Of a stretch of DNA of 27,239 bases, positions 1 through 6,281 are shown piece after piece. This stretch comes from a virus. The notes beneath the pieces were generated by a model. That model worked only from the letters and a program-made list of their open reading frames with translations. It was not told the DNA's origin and ran no database searches. Numbering within the stretch: position 1 is the stretch's first letter; each line of letters begins with the position of its first letter. The stretch covers positions 1 to 27,239 of the IMG/VR virus record IMGVR_UViG_3300037070_000230; one strand, 5' to 3'. The position numbers and the translations under genes were made by a program.

Positions 1-495
1 GAAAAAGGTGATCCCGGCGAGTCGATTGTCGGTGAACGCGGCGAAAAAGGAGATCCCGGCGAGTCGATCGTTGGCGATCGCGGCGAAAAAGGCGATCCCG
101 GCGAGCGTGGATTGCCCGGAGAATCGATCGTCGGCGAAAAAGGTGACAAGGGCGACCAAGGCGAACGCGGATTGCCCGGAGAATCGATCGTCGGCGAGAA
201 AGGCGATCAGGGCGAGAGGGGTCTACCCGGAGAATCGATAGTCGGTGAACGTGGCGAGAAGGGCGACCAGGGCGATCGGGGCGAGCAAGGCTTGCCCGGT
301 GAATCGATCGTCGGCGAGCGCGGCGAAAAAGGCGACCAAGGTGAGCGTGGCGAGCGAGGCTTGCCCGGAGAATCGATCAAAGGCGAGACCGGCGAGCGCG
401 GCCCGCCGGGTGAATCAATCAAGGGCGAGAAAGGTGACGCTGGCGAATCTATCAAAGGTGACAAGGGCGATCGCGGAGATCAAGGGCTTCAAGGT
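1..495 (+). repeat. Degenerate tandem repeats encoding collagen triplets
   Basis: Nine ESI-encoding units start at 19, 61, 121, 181, 232, 301, 370, 412 and 445. Unit lengths are 42, 60, 60, 51, 69, 69, 42, 33 and 51 nt, each equal to 15 nt plus a multiple of 9. Each unit therefore has one GESI(V/K) element followed by 2 to 6 Gly-X-Y triplets. Near-identical DNA (GAATCGATCGTCGGCGA) recurs, which should favour recombination and copy-number change. The array continues upstream of the window. Confidence 0.9.
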
Positions 496-987
496 GTCTT
501 TCGAGCGCCGGAACCGTGGTCGGATAAGGTCCACTACACGGGCGATCTGGTCTTCCATGCAGGCTCGACGTTTTGCGCTCAGTGCGATACGGCGCGCCAG
601 CCGCCACACGCGGACTGGGCGCCGGTTGCGTTGCGCGGCACGGACGGCCTGACCGGCGAACTGTGCGGCGCCTATGACCCGCAGCGGTCCTATTTCAAGA
701 TGGATAGGGTCTCCCAGAACGGCAGCGAATGGATTGCCAAGTTCGATGCCCCCGGCGAACTTCCAGGAGACGGCTGGATGCTCGGCGCGCGTGCGGGTTC
801 CCGTGGCCATCCGGGTAAAACCGGAGGACAAGGCTTGAAGGGTGATAGGGGTGACCCTGGGATCGGCTTCCTGAAAATCTCCCGTCAGGACTGGTCGTAC
901 GTGATCGAATTGACCAACGGCGATACCATCATGCTGGACATGGAACCGTTCTTCAGACGGTACGATGGGGAGACGCGCGGCGGATGA
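1..987 (+). CDS. Collagen-like phage structural protein (5' end missing)
   Basis: The frame is open from base 1 to a TGA at 985-987, so the start lies upstream of the window. About the first 165 codons are Gly-X-Y triplets interrupted nine times by a GESIV/GESIK element. Then come two short aromatic domains (about 512-644 and 673-795) with the spacing W..Y..GD.V...G..F.A....P...W, which resembles carbohydrate-binding CBM5/12-type folds. A second short collagen stretch (about 796-860) and a beta-rich tail of about 40 residues follow. Collagen-like phage proteins form trimeric fibres or decorations. Its place directly before the head-tail connector suggests a head or neck fibre rather than a tail-tip fibre; that is an inference. 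It overlaps the next gene by ATGA. The collagen call is sure; the structural location is not. Confidence 0.85.
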   Translation, partial: EKGDPGESIVGERGEKGDPGESIVGDRGEKGDPGERGLPGESIVGEKGDKGDQGERGLPGESIVGEKGDQGERGLPGESIVGERGEKGDQGDRGEQGLPGESIVGERGEKGDQGERGERGLPGESIKGETGERGPPGESIKGEKGDAGESIKGDKGDRGDQGLQGVFRAPEPWSDKVHYTGDLVFHAGSTFCAQCDTARQPPHADWAPVALRGTDGLTGELCGAYDPQRSYFKMDRVSQNGSEWIAKFDAPGELPGDGWMLGARAGSRGHPGKTGGQGLKGDRGDPGIGFLKISRQDWSYVIELTNGDTIMLDMEPFFRRYDGETRGG

Positions 988-1535
988 CCTACGAAGTTGT
1001 TGAGGTTGATAACGACACGCTGGCTAACGCTATGCTCGACATGGCGCGCTTTCATATGCGCGTCGATTTCTACGACGACGACGACCAGATCGTCGGCTTT
1101 CTGCAAGCCGCGATCGCGCTGTTCGAAAACCATTCCGGCTGGCGCGTGTCGACGGTCAAGATCGCGTGGGAACCGGAGGTCGGTCCCAGCACGGTGCGCC
1201 TCGCATGCCCGCTTCAGCCTGCCAGCGCCATAACGGTTATCGACAGCCTGATGGTCGATGTGACGAGCGAGTACAAGCTGTCCTCGAATGTCAACATGAC
1301 CTCCGCCGTCTATTTTTCGCGGGTGGACAGAATGGTCATTCCGGCCGGCCTTCAGGTGGCCTTGACCGTTGGCTATGACGATCCGTTCAAGGTGCCGCCG
1401 ATGGTGCGTAACTTGATTCTGCGGATAGCGTCCCATTTCTACGAGCACCGTGAGTCCGTCGATACGACTGGCATTTCAATCGTGCCCCAGTGGTTGAATG
1501 ACTTGCTACTGGCGCACTGGATTCCACGTTGCTGA
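984..1535 (+). CDS. Head-tail connector protein (gp6-like)
   Basis: The 183-residue product looks like the phage gp6-like head-tail connector (adaptor) family, which forms a ring under the portal and continues the DNA channel toward the tail. An acidic helical N-terminus with DFYDDDDQIVGFLQAA is followed by a segment typical of the family: a helix with LFENHSGW, a beta-rich middle (residues about 55-125), and a C-terminal helical region with a VPPMVRNLILRIASHFYEHRE helix. Length fits the family. The ATG overlaps the collagen gene stop (ATGA), indicating translational coupling. The next genes are other neck components in conventional order, which supports the call. Confidence 0.8.
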   Translation: MTYEVVEVDNDTLANAMLDMARFHMRVDFYDDDDQIVGFLQAAIALFENHSGWRVSTVKIAWEPEVGPSTVRLACPLQPASAITVIDSLMVDVTSEYKLSSNVNMTSAVYFSRVDRMVIPAGLQVALTVGYDDPFKVPPMVRNLILRIASHFYEHRESVDTTGISIVPQWLNDLLLAHWIPRC

Positions 1536-1538
1536 TTG

Positions 1539-2021
1539 ATGATCGATCACCGCAAAACCAAGACGCAGGTGATGATCGTGCCGAACCCGGATTTCCGTCC
1601 CGGTTTGCCCGAGAATGCGTCGAACCAGCGGCTGGCCAATGCGGTGGTCAATCTGCGTGAATCGTCTGTCGTGACGATGGCGGCGCGCGGCGTGCTGAAC
1701 GCTTCGCAAGTCGGCGCCGCGTTCAAGTTTCGCAACGCATGGGAAGTTGTCGAGGGCGCGCAGCGGCAATCGGTCGGCTTTGCCGAATGGGGCGACCACG
1801 GTGGCGGTGCACCTGCTTTATCAGAGCGTTACATGGCCGCGTCCGATGATTTGCGGCAATGCCGCAGCGTGCTTGGCCTGCACGGCTTCACGCTGGTTAC
1901 CCGCGTGTGCGGCGAAGGCTATTCGATCAATGATTTCTGTCCGTCGCGGCGGGCCAAGGACACCGCGACCGACATGCTGCGGGTCTACCTCGATCAACTT
2001 GCCCGGATGTGGGGCGTATGA
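1539..2021 (+). CDS. Small phage protein with DUF6456-like C-terminus
   Basis: The product is 160 residues from the ATG at 1539; a TTG directly before it (1536) would add one residue. The N-terminal half is not recognised. The last 65 or so residues have the pattern of DUF6456: an L..RY..A.DDLR helix, a GF.LV.RVC.EG core, then an R-rich helix ending in LRVYLDQLARMWG. That domain is usually found in alphaproteobacterial regulator-like proteins and has a helical, possibly DNA-binding, character. The gene sits between connector and head-tail adaptor, where such small proteins of unknown role occur in related phages. No Shine-Dalgarno is obvious, so expression probably depends on the preceding gene. 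The family link is from pattern memory only. Confidence 0.6.
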   Translation: MIDHRKTKTQVMIVPNPDFRPGLPENASNQRLANAVVNLRESSVVTMAARGVLNASQVGAAFKFRNAWEVVEGAQRQSVGFAEWGDHGGGAPALSERYMAASDDLRQCRSVLGLHGFTLVTRVCGEGYSINDFCPSRRAKDTATDMLRVYLDQLARMWGV

Positions 2022-2089
2022 TGGTTGATCGCGTGCATGGAATCTGCGATGTTTGGATATTCCCAGAAACCGTGAACCGAGATGCCTAA
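2018..2089 (+). CDS. Possible 23-codon linking ORF
   Basis: An ATG overlapping the previous stop (ATGA at 2018-2021) opens a 23-codon frame that ends at the TAA 2087-2089, past the start of the head-tail adaptor at 2082. It occupies the only gap in this part of the operon. It may simply carry ribosomes across the gap (termination-reinitiation) rather than make a functional peptide. No family is recognised. Confidence 0.2.
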   Translation: MMVDRVHGICDVWIFPETVNRDA

Positions 2090-2441
2090 TTACCGAGGCG
2101 GCGCAGGCCATTTCGATCATCGCTTCGCATTTGATGAGCGCGAAGTGATCGATGACGGCTACGGCAATTTGGTTGCTGGCGACTTCAAGGAACGGTTTCA
2201 GATGCGCGCCGACATGATCGTCATGAAAGGTGGCGAGGATGTTATGGCAGCGCGCCTCGAGGGCATACAGCCGATCATCCTGCGGGTCCGCGTATGCGGG
2301 GAATCGAAGCAGATTACGACCGACTGGCGGGCGCGCGATGCTCGCACCGGAGAACTCTACAACATCATGACGATCACCAAGGACGCTTACTCGGGCAGTG
2401 TATTCGAGATGTTCTGCCGCAGCGGTGTTGCGATCGGCTGA
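2082..2441 (+). CDS. Head-tail adaptor (head closure) protein
   Basis: This 119-residue protein matches the phage head-tail joining family (SPP1 gp16/HK97-type head closure). Hallmarks are a short N-terminus leading to a beta strand with F.ER.V.DDGYGN....F.ER, a middle strand around residues 40-60, and a C-terminal region where RVR..... and W.ARDARTGELYNI resemble the usual 'W rv...G..y.I..i' motif of the barrel. The protein closes the head channel below the connector ring. GAG lies just upstream of the ATG. Its stop overlaps the next ATG (ATGA-like TGATG at 2439-2443). Confidence 0.85.
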   Translation: MPNYRGGAGHFDHRFAFDEREVIDDGYGNLVAGDFKERFQMRADMIVMKGGEDVMAARLEGIQPIILRVRVCGESKQITTDWRARDARTGELYNIMTITKDAYSGSVFEMFCRSGVAIG

Positions 2442-2686
2442 TGGCCTGGGTTCGCTTCGAAAAGGATTTCGACTGGAAGCCGAAGCCCGCCGTCACGCTT
2501 GGCTATCTCAAAGGTATGGTCGTCAGCGTTACCCGAAGCTGCGCCGAACAGGCCGTTGCGCGCGGCGTGGCGGCCTACGTGAAATCGCCTACGAGGCAAG
2601 AGCGTCATGGCATTTACCGCGAAGTGGGAAAACCGGAACTCGGTGATGGCCCGCCTGCGGGCGGTCGGGCCGAACATCGAAGTTGA
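2441..2686 (+). CDS. Small conserved phage neck-region protein
   Basis: The 81-residue frame starts at the ATG that overlaps the adaptor stop. A longer upstream extension of the frame (from 2294) lies inside the adaptor gene and is not needed. The N-terminus (MAWVRFEKDFDWKPKP followed by V..GYLKGM...VT..CA..AVA.G.A) is a pattern I associate with short unnamed proteins at this position in alphaproteobacterial phages. The function is unknown. The last 80 nt overlap the next gene in another frame, so the Arg/Gly-rich C-terminus may be poorly constrained. Confidence 0.65.
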   Translation: MAWVRFEKDFDWKPKPAVTLGYLKGMVVSVTRSCAEQAVARGVAAYVKSPTRQERHGIYREVGKPELGDGPPAGGRAEHRS

Positions 2687-3080
2687 GATGGCGAAGGCGC
2701 AGTTGGAGATCGCCAAGTCGCTCGCGGAGAAGATGCGCAAGCGGGCGCCGGTCGGTCTGGCGAAATGGCGCAAGCCGGGACGCAGGCCGGGGCATTACCG
2801 GCGATCGATCGTCGGCAAGAGGCTGAAGCCAGAGGATCTGGGAAAGGGCGGAACGCTTAAGGGCATGAAGTCTGGAACGACAGATCCTTTTGCGACCGGC
2901 ATCTACGGGGAATTTATCTGGCACTGGATTGAATTCGGCGTGCGTAAATCGCCAGCGCGACCGCATATCTTCCCGACCTACCGGGCGGAACGAAAGTACT
3001 TCAAGCGTAAATTGCAGGCCGTCCTGAAGAAAGGTCTGAAGAAGGCCACGGCTCCTGTACCAGTGGCGGCTGCGGCATGA
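2607..3080 (+). CDS. HK97 gp10-like tail completion/neck protein
   Basis: This 157-residue basic protein looks like the HK97-gp10 family (tail-component, neck). It has an N-terminal helix (VEMAKAQLEIAKSLAEKMRKRAPV), followed by the characteristic 'RAPV...G...P G.YRRSI' strand, then G..GEF...W.EFGV....ARPHIFP near residues 95-120, and a basic C-terminal helix. The family sits at the head-tail interface. The start at 2607 is preceded by GAGGCAAG; the next ATG (2646) would remove a usual N-terminal strand. The gene overlaps the previous one by 80 nt and the next by ATGA. Confidence 0.85.
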   Translation: MAFTAKWENRNSVMARLRAVGPNIEVEMAKAQLEIAKSLAEKMRKRAPVGLAKWRKPGRRPGHYRRSIVGKRLKPEDLGKGGTLKGMKSGTTDPFATGIYGEFIWHWIEFGVRKSPARPHIFPTYRAERKYFKRKLQAVLKKGLKKATAPVPVAAAA

Positions 3081-3490
3081 GCATCGATTGCACGCTTGAA
3101 CTTCAGGGGGCGATCCTCGCCCATCTGAAAGCGGACCCGGCTGTTTCGGCTCTGGTCAACGGGCGCATCTACGACACGGTCCCGCCCGAAACGCAGTTTC
3201 CGTACATCAGCTTCGGGCCAGTCGATGACAACGAAGAGGATGCCGACTGCATCTACAGCAGCATGGTCTATCAGCAGATCGACGTGTGGTCGCGTGACGT
3301 CGGCTATCCCGAGGTCAAGCGCATCGCAGGCGCGGTGCGCGCCGCTCTGCACGACAAAGAGGTCGAACTGGCTCTGACGGAGAACGCTCTGGCCGATATC
3401 CGCCACCGGCAGACGACGACGGTCCGTGACCCGGACGGGCTGACCAATCACTCGATCATGGGGTTTGAGGCGCTGATCGAGCGCCGCTAG
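3077..3490 (+). CDS. Tail terminator protein (DUF3168 family)
   Basis: The 137-residue product has the DUF3168 pattern: an N-terminal helix (LQGAILAHLKADPAV), then ALVNGRIYDTVPP...FPYISFGP, a strand ending in YQQIDVWS, a helix EVKRIAGAVRAALHD, and a final strand in which G..ALIERR ends the protein. DUF3168 proteins are homologues of lambda gpU and SPP1 gp17: hexameric rings that cap the finished tail tube at the head end and stop its growth. The gene starts in an ATGA overlap with the gp10-like gene and is followed directly by the tube genes, as usual. Confidence 0.9.
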   Translation: MSIDCTLELQGAILAHLKADPAVSALVNGRIYDTVPPETQFPYISFGPVDDNEEDADCIYSSMVYQQIDVWSRDVGYPEVKRIAGAVRAALHDKEVELALTENALADIRHRQTTTVRDPDGLTNHSIMGFEALIERR

Positions 3491-3496
3491 CCATCG

Positions 3497-3502
3497 AAGG
3501 AG
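3497..3502 (+). promoter_or_regulatory. Strong ribosome binding site of tail tube copy 1
   Basis: AAGGAG lies 6 nt before the ATG at 3509. Copy 2 has an equivalent GAGGAG before 4247. Copy 3 (ATG 4955) has nothing comparable, which suggests that the first two copies are made in greater amount. Confidence 0.7.
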
Positions 3503-3508
3503 AAAGTC

Positions 3509-4219
3509 ATGGCTGTTCCCGTCACTGCGAAATTTGGCAAGATGAGGTTGTTGCTCGGGGTTTTTCCCGATGTGACGGCCCCTCTTCAGGCTACAACGAA
3601 CAGCAACCCGACGCGCTGCACGGTGCTGGTTGGCGACATCACCAAATTCAAGAACGGCAAGACGGTCGTTATCGCGGGTGTCACCGGCACCGGCATGACC
3701 GTGGCCAATGGCACCTGGACGATTACCAACGTCAACAATCCCGCCAACACGTTTACGCTGGTCGGTTGCAATACGGCTGGCGCGGCTACGCCTGCGGCGG
3801 TTGTCGGCAACGCGACAACCAAGAACGAAGCCGGTGTTGTGACCTACGCGACACCATGCGGCCTGACGTCGAAGAACGCCACGATCTCCAAGAACCTCGC
3901 CGAGGTTTCGATCCCAGACTGCACCGACGAAGATGCGCCGATCTGGCTGGGACGTGATGTGCAGAGCCTGTCCTGCACGATTTCGGGCGACGGCGTTGCC
4001 GCGGCGGAATCGGTTCCGGCGTGGGATGTCGCGGCACTGTCGACGGACTCCGTGCCGATGAAAGTGGAACTGGAATTCGGTGTCGGCAACAAGGTGATCA
4101 CCGGGCGCTTCCATGTCGACTCCGAGGCTTTCGCTGCCGACGCAGGAGGGCGCGTGACCCTTGCGATCAACGCGCAGAGCGACGGCGCCTGCACGGCTGT
4201 CTGGACCGCCACGCCTTAA
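3509..4219 (+). CDS. Major tail tube protein paralogue 1 with inserted FCCH-like domain
   Basis: The 236-residue product has two parts. The tube fold is split: residues 1-18 (TAKFGKMRLLLGV) and about 113-236 (TPCGLTSKN..ISKNLAEVSIPDC, WLGRDVQSLS, GRFHVDSEAFAAD.GGRVTLAINAQSDG). It matches short tail tube proteins of alphaproteobacterial siphophages, which form hexameric rings. Residues about 28-112 are an extra beta-rich unit with GKTVVIAGV, GTWTITNV and FTLVGC, the pattern of the FCCH domain that annotation pipelines report in many phage proteins (named after ubiquitin-activating E1). It would project from the tube surface; that is an inference. A strong AAGGAG site precedes the ATG. The C-terminal part is about 94% identical by eye to copy 2. 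Confidence 0.8.
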   Translation: MAVPVTAKFGKMRLLLGVFPDVTAPLQATTNSNPTRCTVLVGDITKFKNGKTVVIAGVTGTGMTVANGTWTITNVNNPANTFTLVGCNTAGAATPAAVVGNATTKNEAGVVTYATPCGLTSKNATISKNLAEVSIPDCTDEDAPIWLGRDVQSLSCTISGDGVAAAESVPAWDVAALSTDSVPMKVELEFGVGNKVITGRFHVDSEAFAADAGGRVTLAINAQSDGACTAVWTATP

Positions 4220-4246
4220 TCCAATCAAGCCATCGAGGAGAAAGTC

Positions 4247-4948
4247 ATGGCCGTCCCAACAACCGCCAAATTTGGCAAAATGCGTCTTCTGCTCGGGGTA
4301 TACCCCAATCTTGTCGTCAACCTTGTCACCTGCACGAATACCAACCCGACGCGCTTCACCGTGTCGGCGGGTGACATAGCCAAGTTCAAGAACGGCAAAC
4401 AGGTCACGATCGCGGGCATCATCGCGGCGGGCATGACCGTCGCCAACGGCACCTGGACAATTACCAACGTCAACAACCCGACTAACAACGTCACGTTGGT
4501 CGGCTGCAACACGGCGGCGGCGGGTGCTGCTTCCGGCGCGGTTGGCACTGCGACAGTCAAGGACGAGGCTGGCGTAGTCACCTACACGACGCCGTGTGGC
4601 TTGACCTCCAAGAACTGCACGATCAGCAAGAACCTCGCCGAGGTGTCCATACCGGACTGCACCGACGAGGACGCGCCGATCTGGCTTGGCCGTGACGTTC
4701 AAAGTCTATCCTGCACGATCTCGGGCGACGGCGTTGCCGCGGCGGAATCGGTTCCGGCATGGGATGTCGCGGCGCTGTCCACGGACAGTGTGCCGATGAA
4801 AGTCGAGATCGAGTTCCCGGTTGGAATGAAGACAATCACCGGGCGTTTCCATGTCGATTCAGAGGCATTCGCCGCCGACGCGGGAGGGCGTGTGACGCTT
4901 GCGATCAACGCCCAGAGTGACGGTACCTGCACCGCTGTTTGGGCATAA
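4247..4948 (+). CDS. Major tail tube protein paralogue 2 with inserted FCCH-like domain
   Basis: The 233-residue paralogue of the preceding gene has the same architecture: a tube N-strand (1-18), an FCCH-like insertion (about 26-110, with KQVTIAGI, GTWTITNV and VTLVGC), then the tube body. By eye only about 7 of the last 120 residues differ from copy 1, whereas about a third differ in the insert and N-terminus. GAGGAG stands 6-7 nt before the ATG, in a leader duplicated from copy 1. Which copy is the main tube subunit cannot be decided from sequence: both look intact and both have good translation signals. A mixed tube, or one copy used for a tip ring, is possible. Confidence 0.8.
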   Translation: MAVPTTAKFGKMRLLLGVYPNLVVNLVTCTNTNPTRFTVSAGDIAKFKNGKQVTIAGIIAAGMTVANGTWTITNVNNPTNNVTLVGCNTAAAGAASGAVGTATVKDEAGVVTYTTPCGLTSKNCTISKNLAEVSIPDCTDEDAPIWLGRDVQSLSCTISGDGVAAAESVPAWDVAALSTDSVPMKVEIEFPVGMKTITGRFHVDSEAFAADAGGRVTLAINAQSDGTCTAVWA

Positions 4949-4954
4949 TCCCTT

Positions 4955-5671
4955 ATGGCGACTCCCGTCACTGCCAAGTTCAGCAAGATGCGGATTTGGC
5001 TGGGCGCGTATTCCGATCTGGTTGTTCCAGTGGTCTCGGTGTCGAATACGCTCCCGGCGATCTGCACAGTCAGTGCGGCGAATATCCCCAAGTTCATCGA
5101 CGGCAATCAGGTGACCATTCTAGGCATCACTGAGCCTAACGCTATGGACATAGCCAACGGCACTTGGGTGATCGCTTCAGCTAATGTCCCGCCCAATACC
5201 TTCACGCTGACCGGCGTGGATTGTACGGGCGGTGCATACCCGGCAACGATCGGCATTACCGCGACAGTCAAGAACGTGGCTGGCGGCGTCACCTACATGG
5301 CACCGTGCGGCCTCGTCTCAAAAAACTGCACGATCAACAAGAATCTGTCGGAGCACGCCATTAAGAATTGCCAGAATCCATCCGCGCCAATGTGGCTCGG
5401 ACGAGAGGTTGAAAGCCTCTCCTGTTCGATTACGGGCGAAGGTGTCGCCGCTGCGGAATCCGTTCCCTACTGGCACACCGCCACGCTCTCGATCGCCAGC
5501 GTGCCGATGAAGGTCGAGGTGGAGTTCGCCATCGGCAGATCAACTATTACGGGGTTGTTCCACGTCACGTCGCAGGCGTTTGGCGCTGAAACCGGAGAGC
5601 GGGTTTCGCTCGGAATCAATGCGCAGTCGGACGGCGACTGCACCGCCGTATGGAGCACCACAGCCTTATGA
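4955..5671 (+). CDS. Major tail tube protein paralogue 3 (divergent) with FCCH-like insert
   Basis: The 238-residue third copy begins TAKFSKMRIWLGA and keeps the tube landmarks (PCGLVSKNCTINKNLSE, WLGREVESLSCSITGEGVAAAESVP, PMKVEVEF, GINAQSDGDCTAVW). It also keeps a diverged insert (about 28-112) with NQVTILGI, NGTWVIASA and FTLTGV. It differs at positions fixed in copies 1 and 2, for example the SIPDCTDEDAP loop is replaced by AIKNCQNPSAP. It lacks a Shine-Dalgarno and starts 6 nt after copy 2, so it is probably made by coupling at a lower level. That fits a minor or specialised ring, which is an inference. Its stop overlaps the chaperone gene (ATGA). Confidence 0.75.
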   Translation: MATPVTAKFSKMRIWLGAYSDLVVPVVSVSNTLPAICTVSAANIPKFIDGNQVTILGITEPNAMDIANGTWVIASANVPPNTFTLTGVDCTGGAYPATIGITATVKNVAGGVTYMAPCGLVSKNCTINKNLSEHAIKNCQNPSAPMWLGREVESLSCSITGEGVAAAESVPYWHTATLSIASVPMKVEVEFAIGRSTITGLFHVTSQAFGAETGERVSLGINAQSDGDCTAVWSTTAL

Positions 5672-6048
5672 GCCGCAGCGCTAAAATCACCGCGCCTTTC
5701 GCAGGCGAGGAACATGAATTCCGCATGGCCTTCGGCGATATCATGCGGCTTCAGGAGAAACTGGATCTTGGACCGTACGAGGTCGCCACACGCCTGCATG
5801 CCGGAACGTGGCGGGTTGAGGATGTGCGCGAAGTTATCCGCATCGGTCTGATCGGCGGCGGCATGGAGGTGCCGCGAGCAGCGCGAATGGTCAAGGATTT
5901 TGTCGAGGCCAATCCGATCCTCGAGAGCCTGGCGCTAGCCCAGGTCATCATGCAGGCAGGCCTTGTCGGCGCCCCGGATGAACCCGTGGGGGAATCGGCA
6001 GCGGCGGGAACACCGAACGAATCGACGATCTCCCAAACGGCAAATTAA
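5668..6048 (+). CDS. Tail assembly chaperone (GTA-gp10-like, zero-frame product)
   Basis: The 126-residue product matches the short tail assembly chaperone family represented by GTA gp10 (TAC-11-like). It begins with a strand (ITAPFAGEEHEFRMAFGDIMRLQEKLDLGPYEVATRL is diagnostic in outline: a small beta N-terminus, then R.....G...LE), continues with WRVEDVREVIRIGLIGGG, and ends in a helix and a Ser/Thr-rich tail. These proteins hold the tape measure protein while the tube forms around it. I chose the ATG at 5668, in ATGA overlap with the tube gene; the ORF is open six codons further upstream, within that gene. It is the lambda gpG equivalent, followed by a -1 frame extension. Confidence 0.85.
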   Translation: MSRSAKITAPFAGEEHEFRMAFGDIMRLQEKLDLGPYEVATRLHAGTWRVEDVREVIRIGLIGGGMEVPRAARMVKDFVEANPILESLALAQVIMQAGLVGAPDEPVGESAAAGTPNESTISQTAN

Positions 6049-6281
6049 GAGCCGCCGTTTTCTACGGCGGCGGTGCCGTTCTGGGGTTCTCGCCGCAGCA
6101 AATGGACGAGATGAGCATCTGGCAAGCCCAGACCGTGTTTGCGGGCTGGAACAAGGCGCACAACCCAGACGCCGAGAAGCCGGGTAACAAGCTGAGTGAG
6201 AAAGAAAAAGACGAAATTTGGGAATGGATGCAGGAAAAGGAAATAGACGACAACACCGTGCAAAACGGACGCATTCAATGA
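5668..6281 (+). CDS. Frameshifted tail chaperone fusion (gpGT-like)
   Basis: The -1 frame is open only from 5982 (after a TGA at 5979-5981) to the TGA at 6279-6281, and has no ATG, GTG or TTG before codon 6102. It encodes a typical chaperone T-domain: LGFSPQQMDEMSIWQAQ..F.GW, then a lysine/glutamate-rich helix and EIWEWMQE. Slipping at GGGGGAA (5988-5994) would give a protein of about 204 residues. In lambda, gpG and gpGT made by -1 frameshifting act together on the tape measure protein, and the upstream neighbour and order here are the same. A simple sequencing error is less likely because the zero-frame product also ends in normal fashion. Confidence 0.75.
5988..5994 (+). promoter_or_regulatory. 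Probable -1 ribosomal frameshift slippery site
   Basis: GGGGGAA in phase G-GGG-GAA with respect to the chaperone frame, six bases after the last stop in the -1 frame. The P-site tRNA re-pairs fully with GGG after slipping; the A-site pairing (GGA for GAA) is partial. It is the best run in the only interval where the shift can happen (5982-6048). Confidence 0.6.

Larger units (their letters stand above)
3491..4948 (+). repeat. Tandem gene duplication of the tail tube gene (copies 1 and 2)
   Basis: Two diverged direct repeats with a 738-nt offset cover the first two tube genes and their leaders. Each leader has the string CCATCGA(A)GGAGAAAGTCATGG, so the ribosome binding site was copied with the gene. 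Conservation is highest in the 3' half: for example, a run of over 35 identical bases lies around 3985-4020 and 4723-4758. The 5' halves differ much more. A third, older copy follows without this leader. Confidence 0.8.

Noticed and set aside
207-464. Antisense Pro/Ser-rich ORF opposite the collagen repeats
   Set aside because: It is the complement of Gly-X-Y codons, so its repeats come from the collagen gene.
2978-4702. Antisense ORF of 574 codons across the neck and tube genes
   Set aside because: It lies opposite clearly identified genes (gp10-like, DUF3168, tube paralogues), its composition follows the GC-biased complement, and the repeats in it merely mirror the tube duplication. No family or start signal is seen.
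6032-6038. CCCAAAC as the frameshift heptamer
   Set aside because: It has a canonical look, but its codon phase is wrong for a shift from the chaperone frame to the T-domain frame. The GGGGGAA run at 5988-5994 is in the right place and phase.
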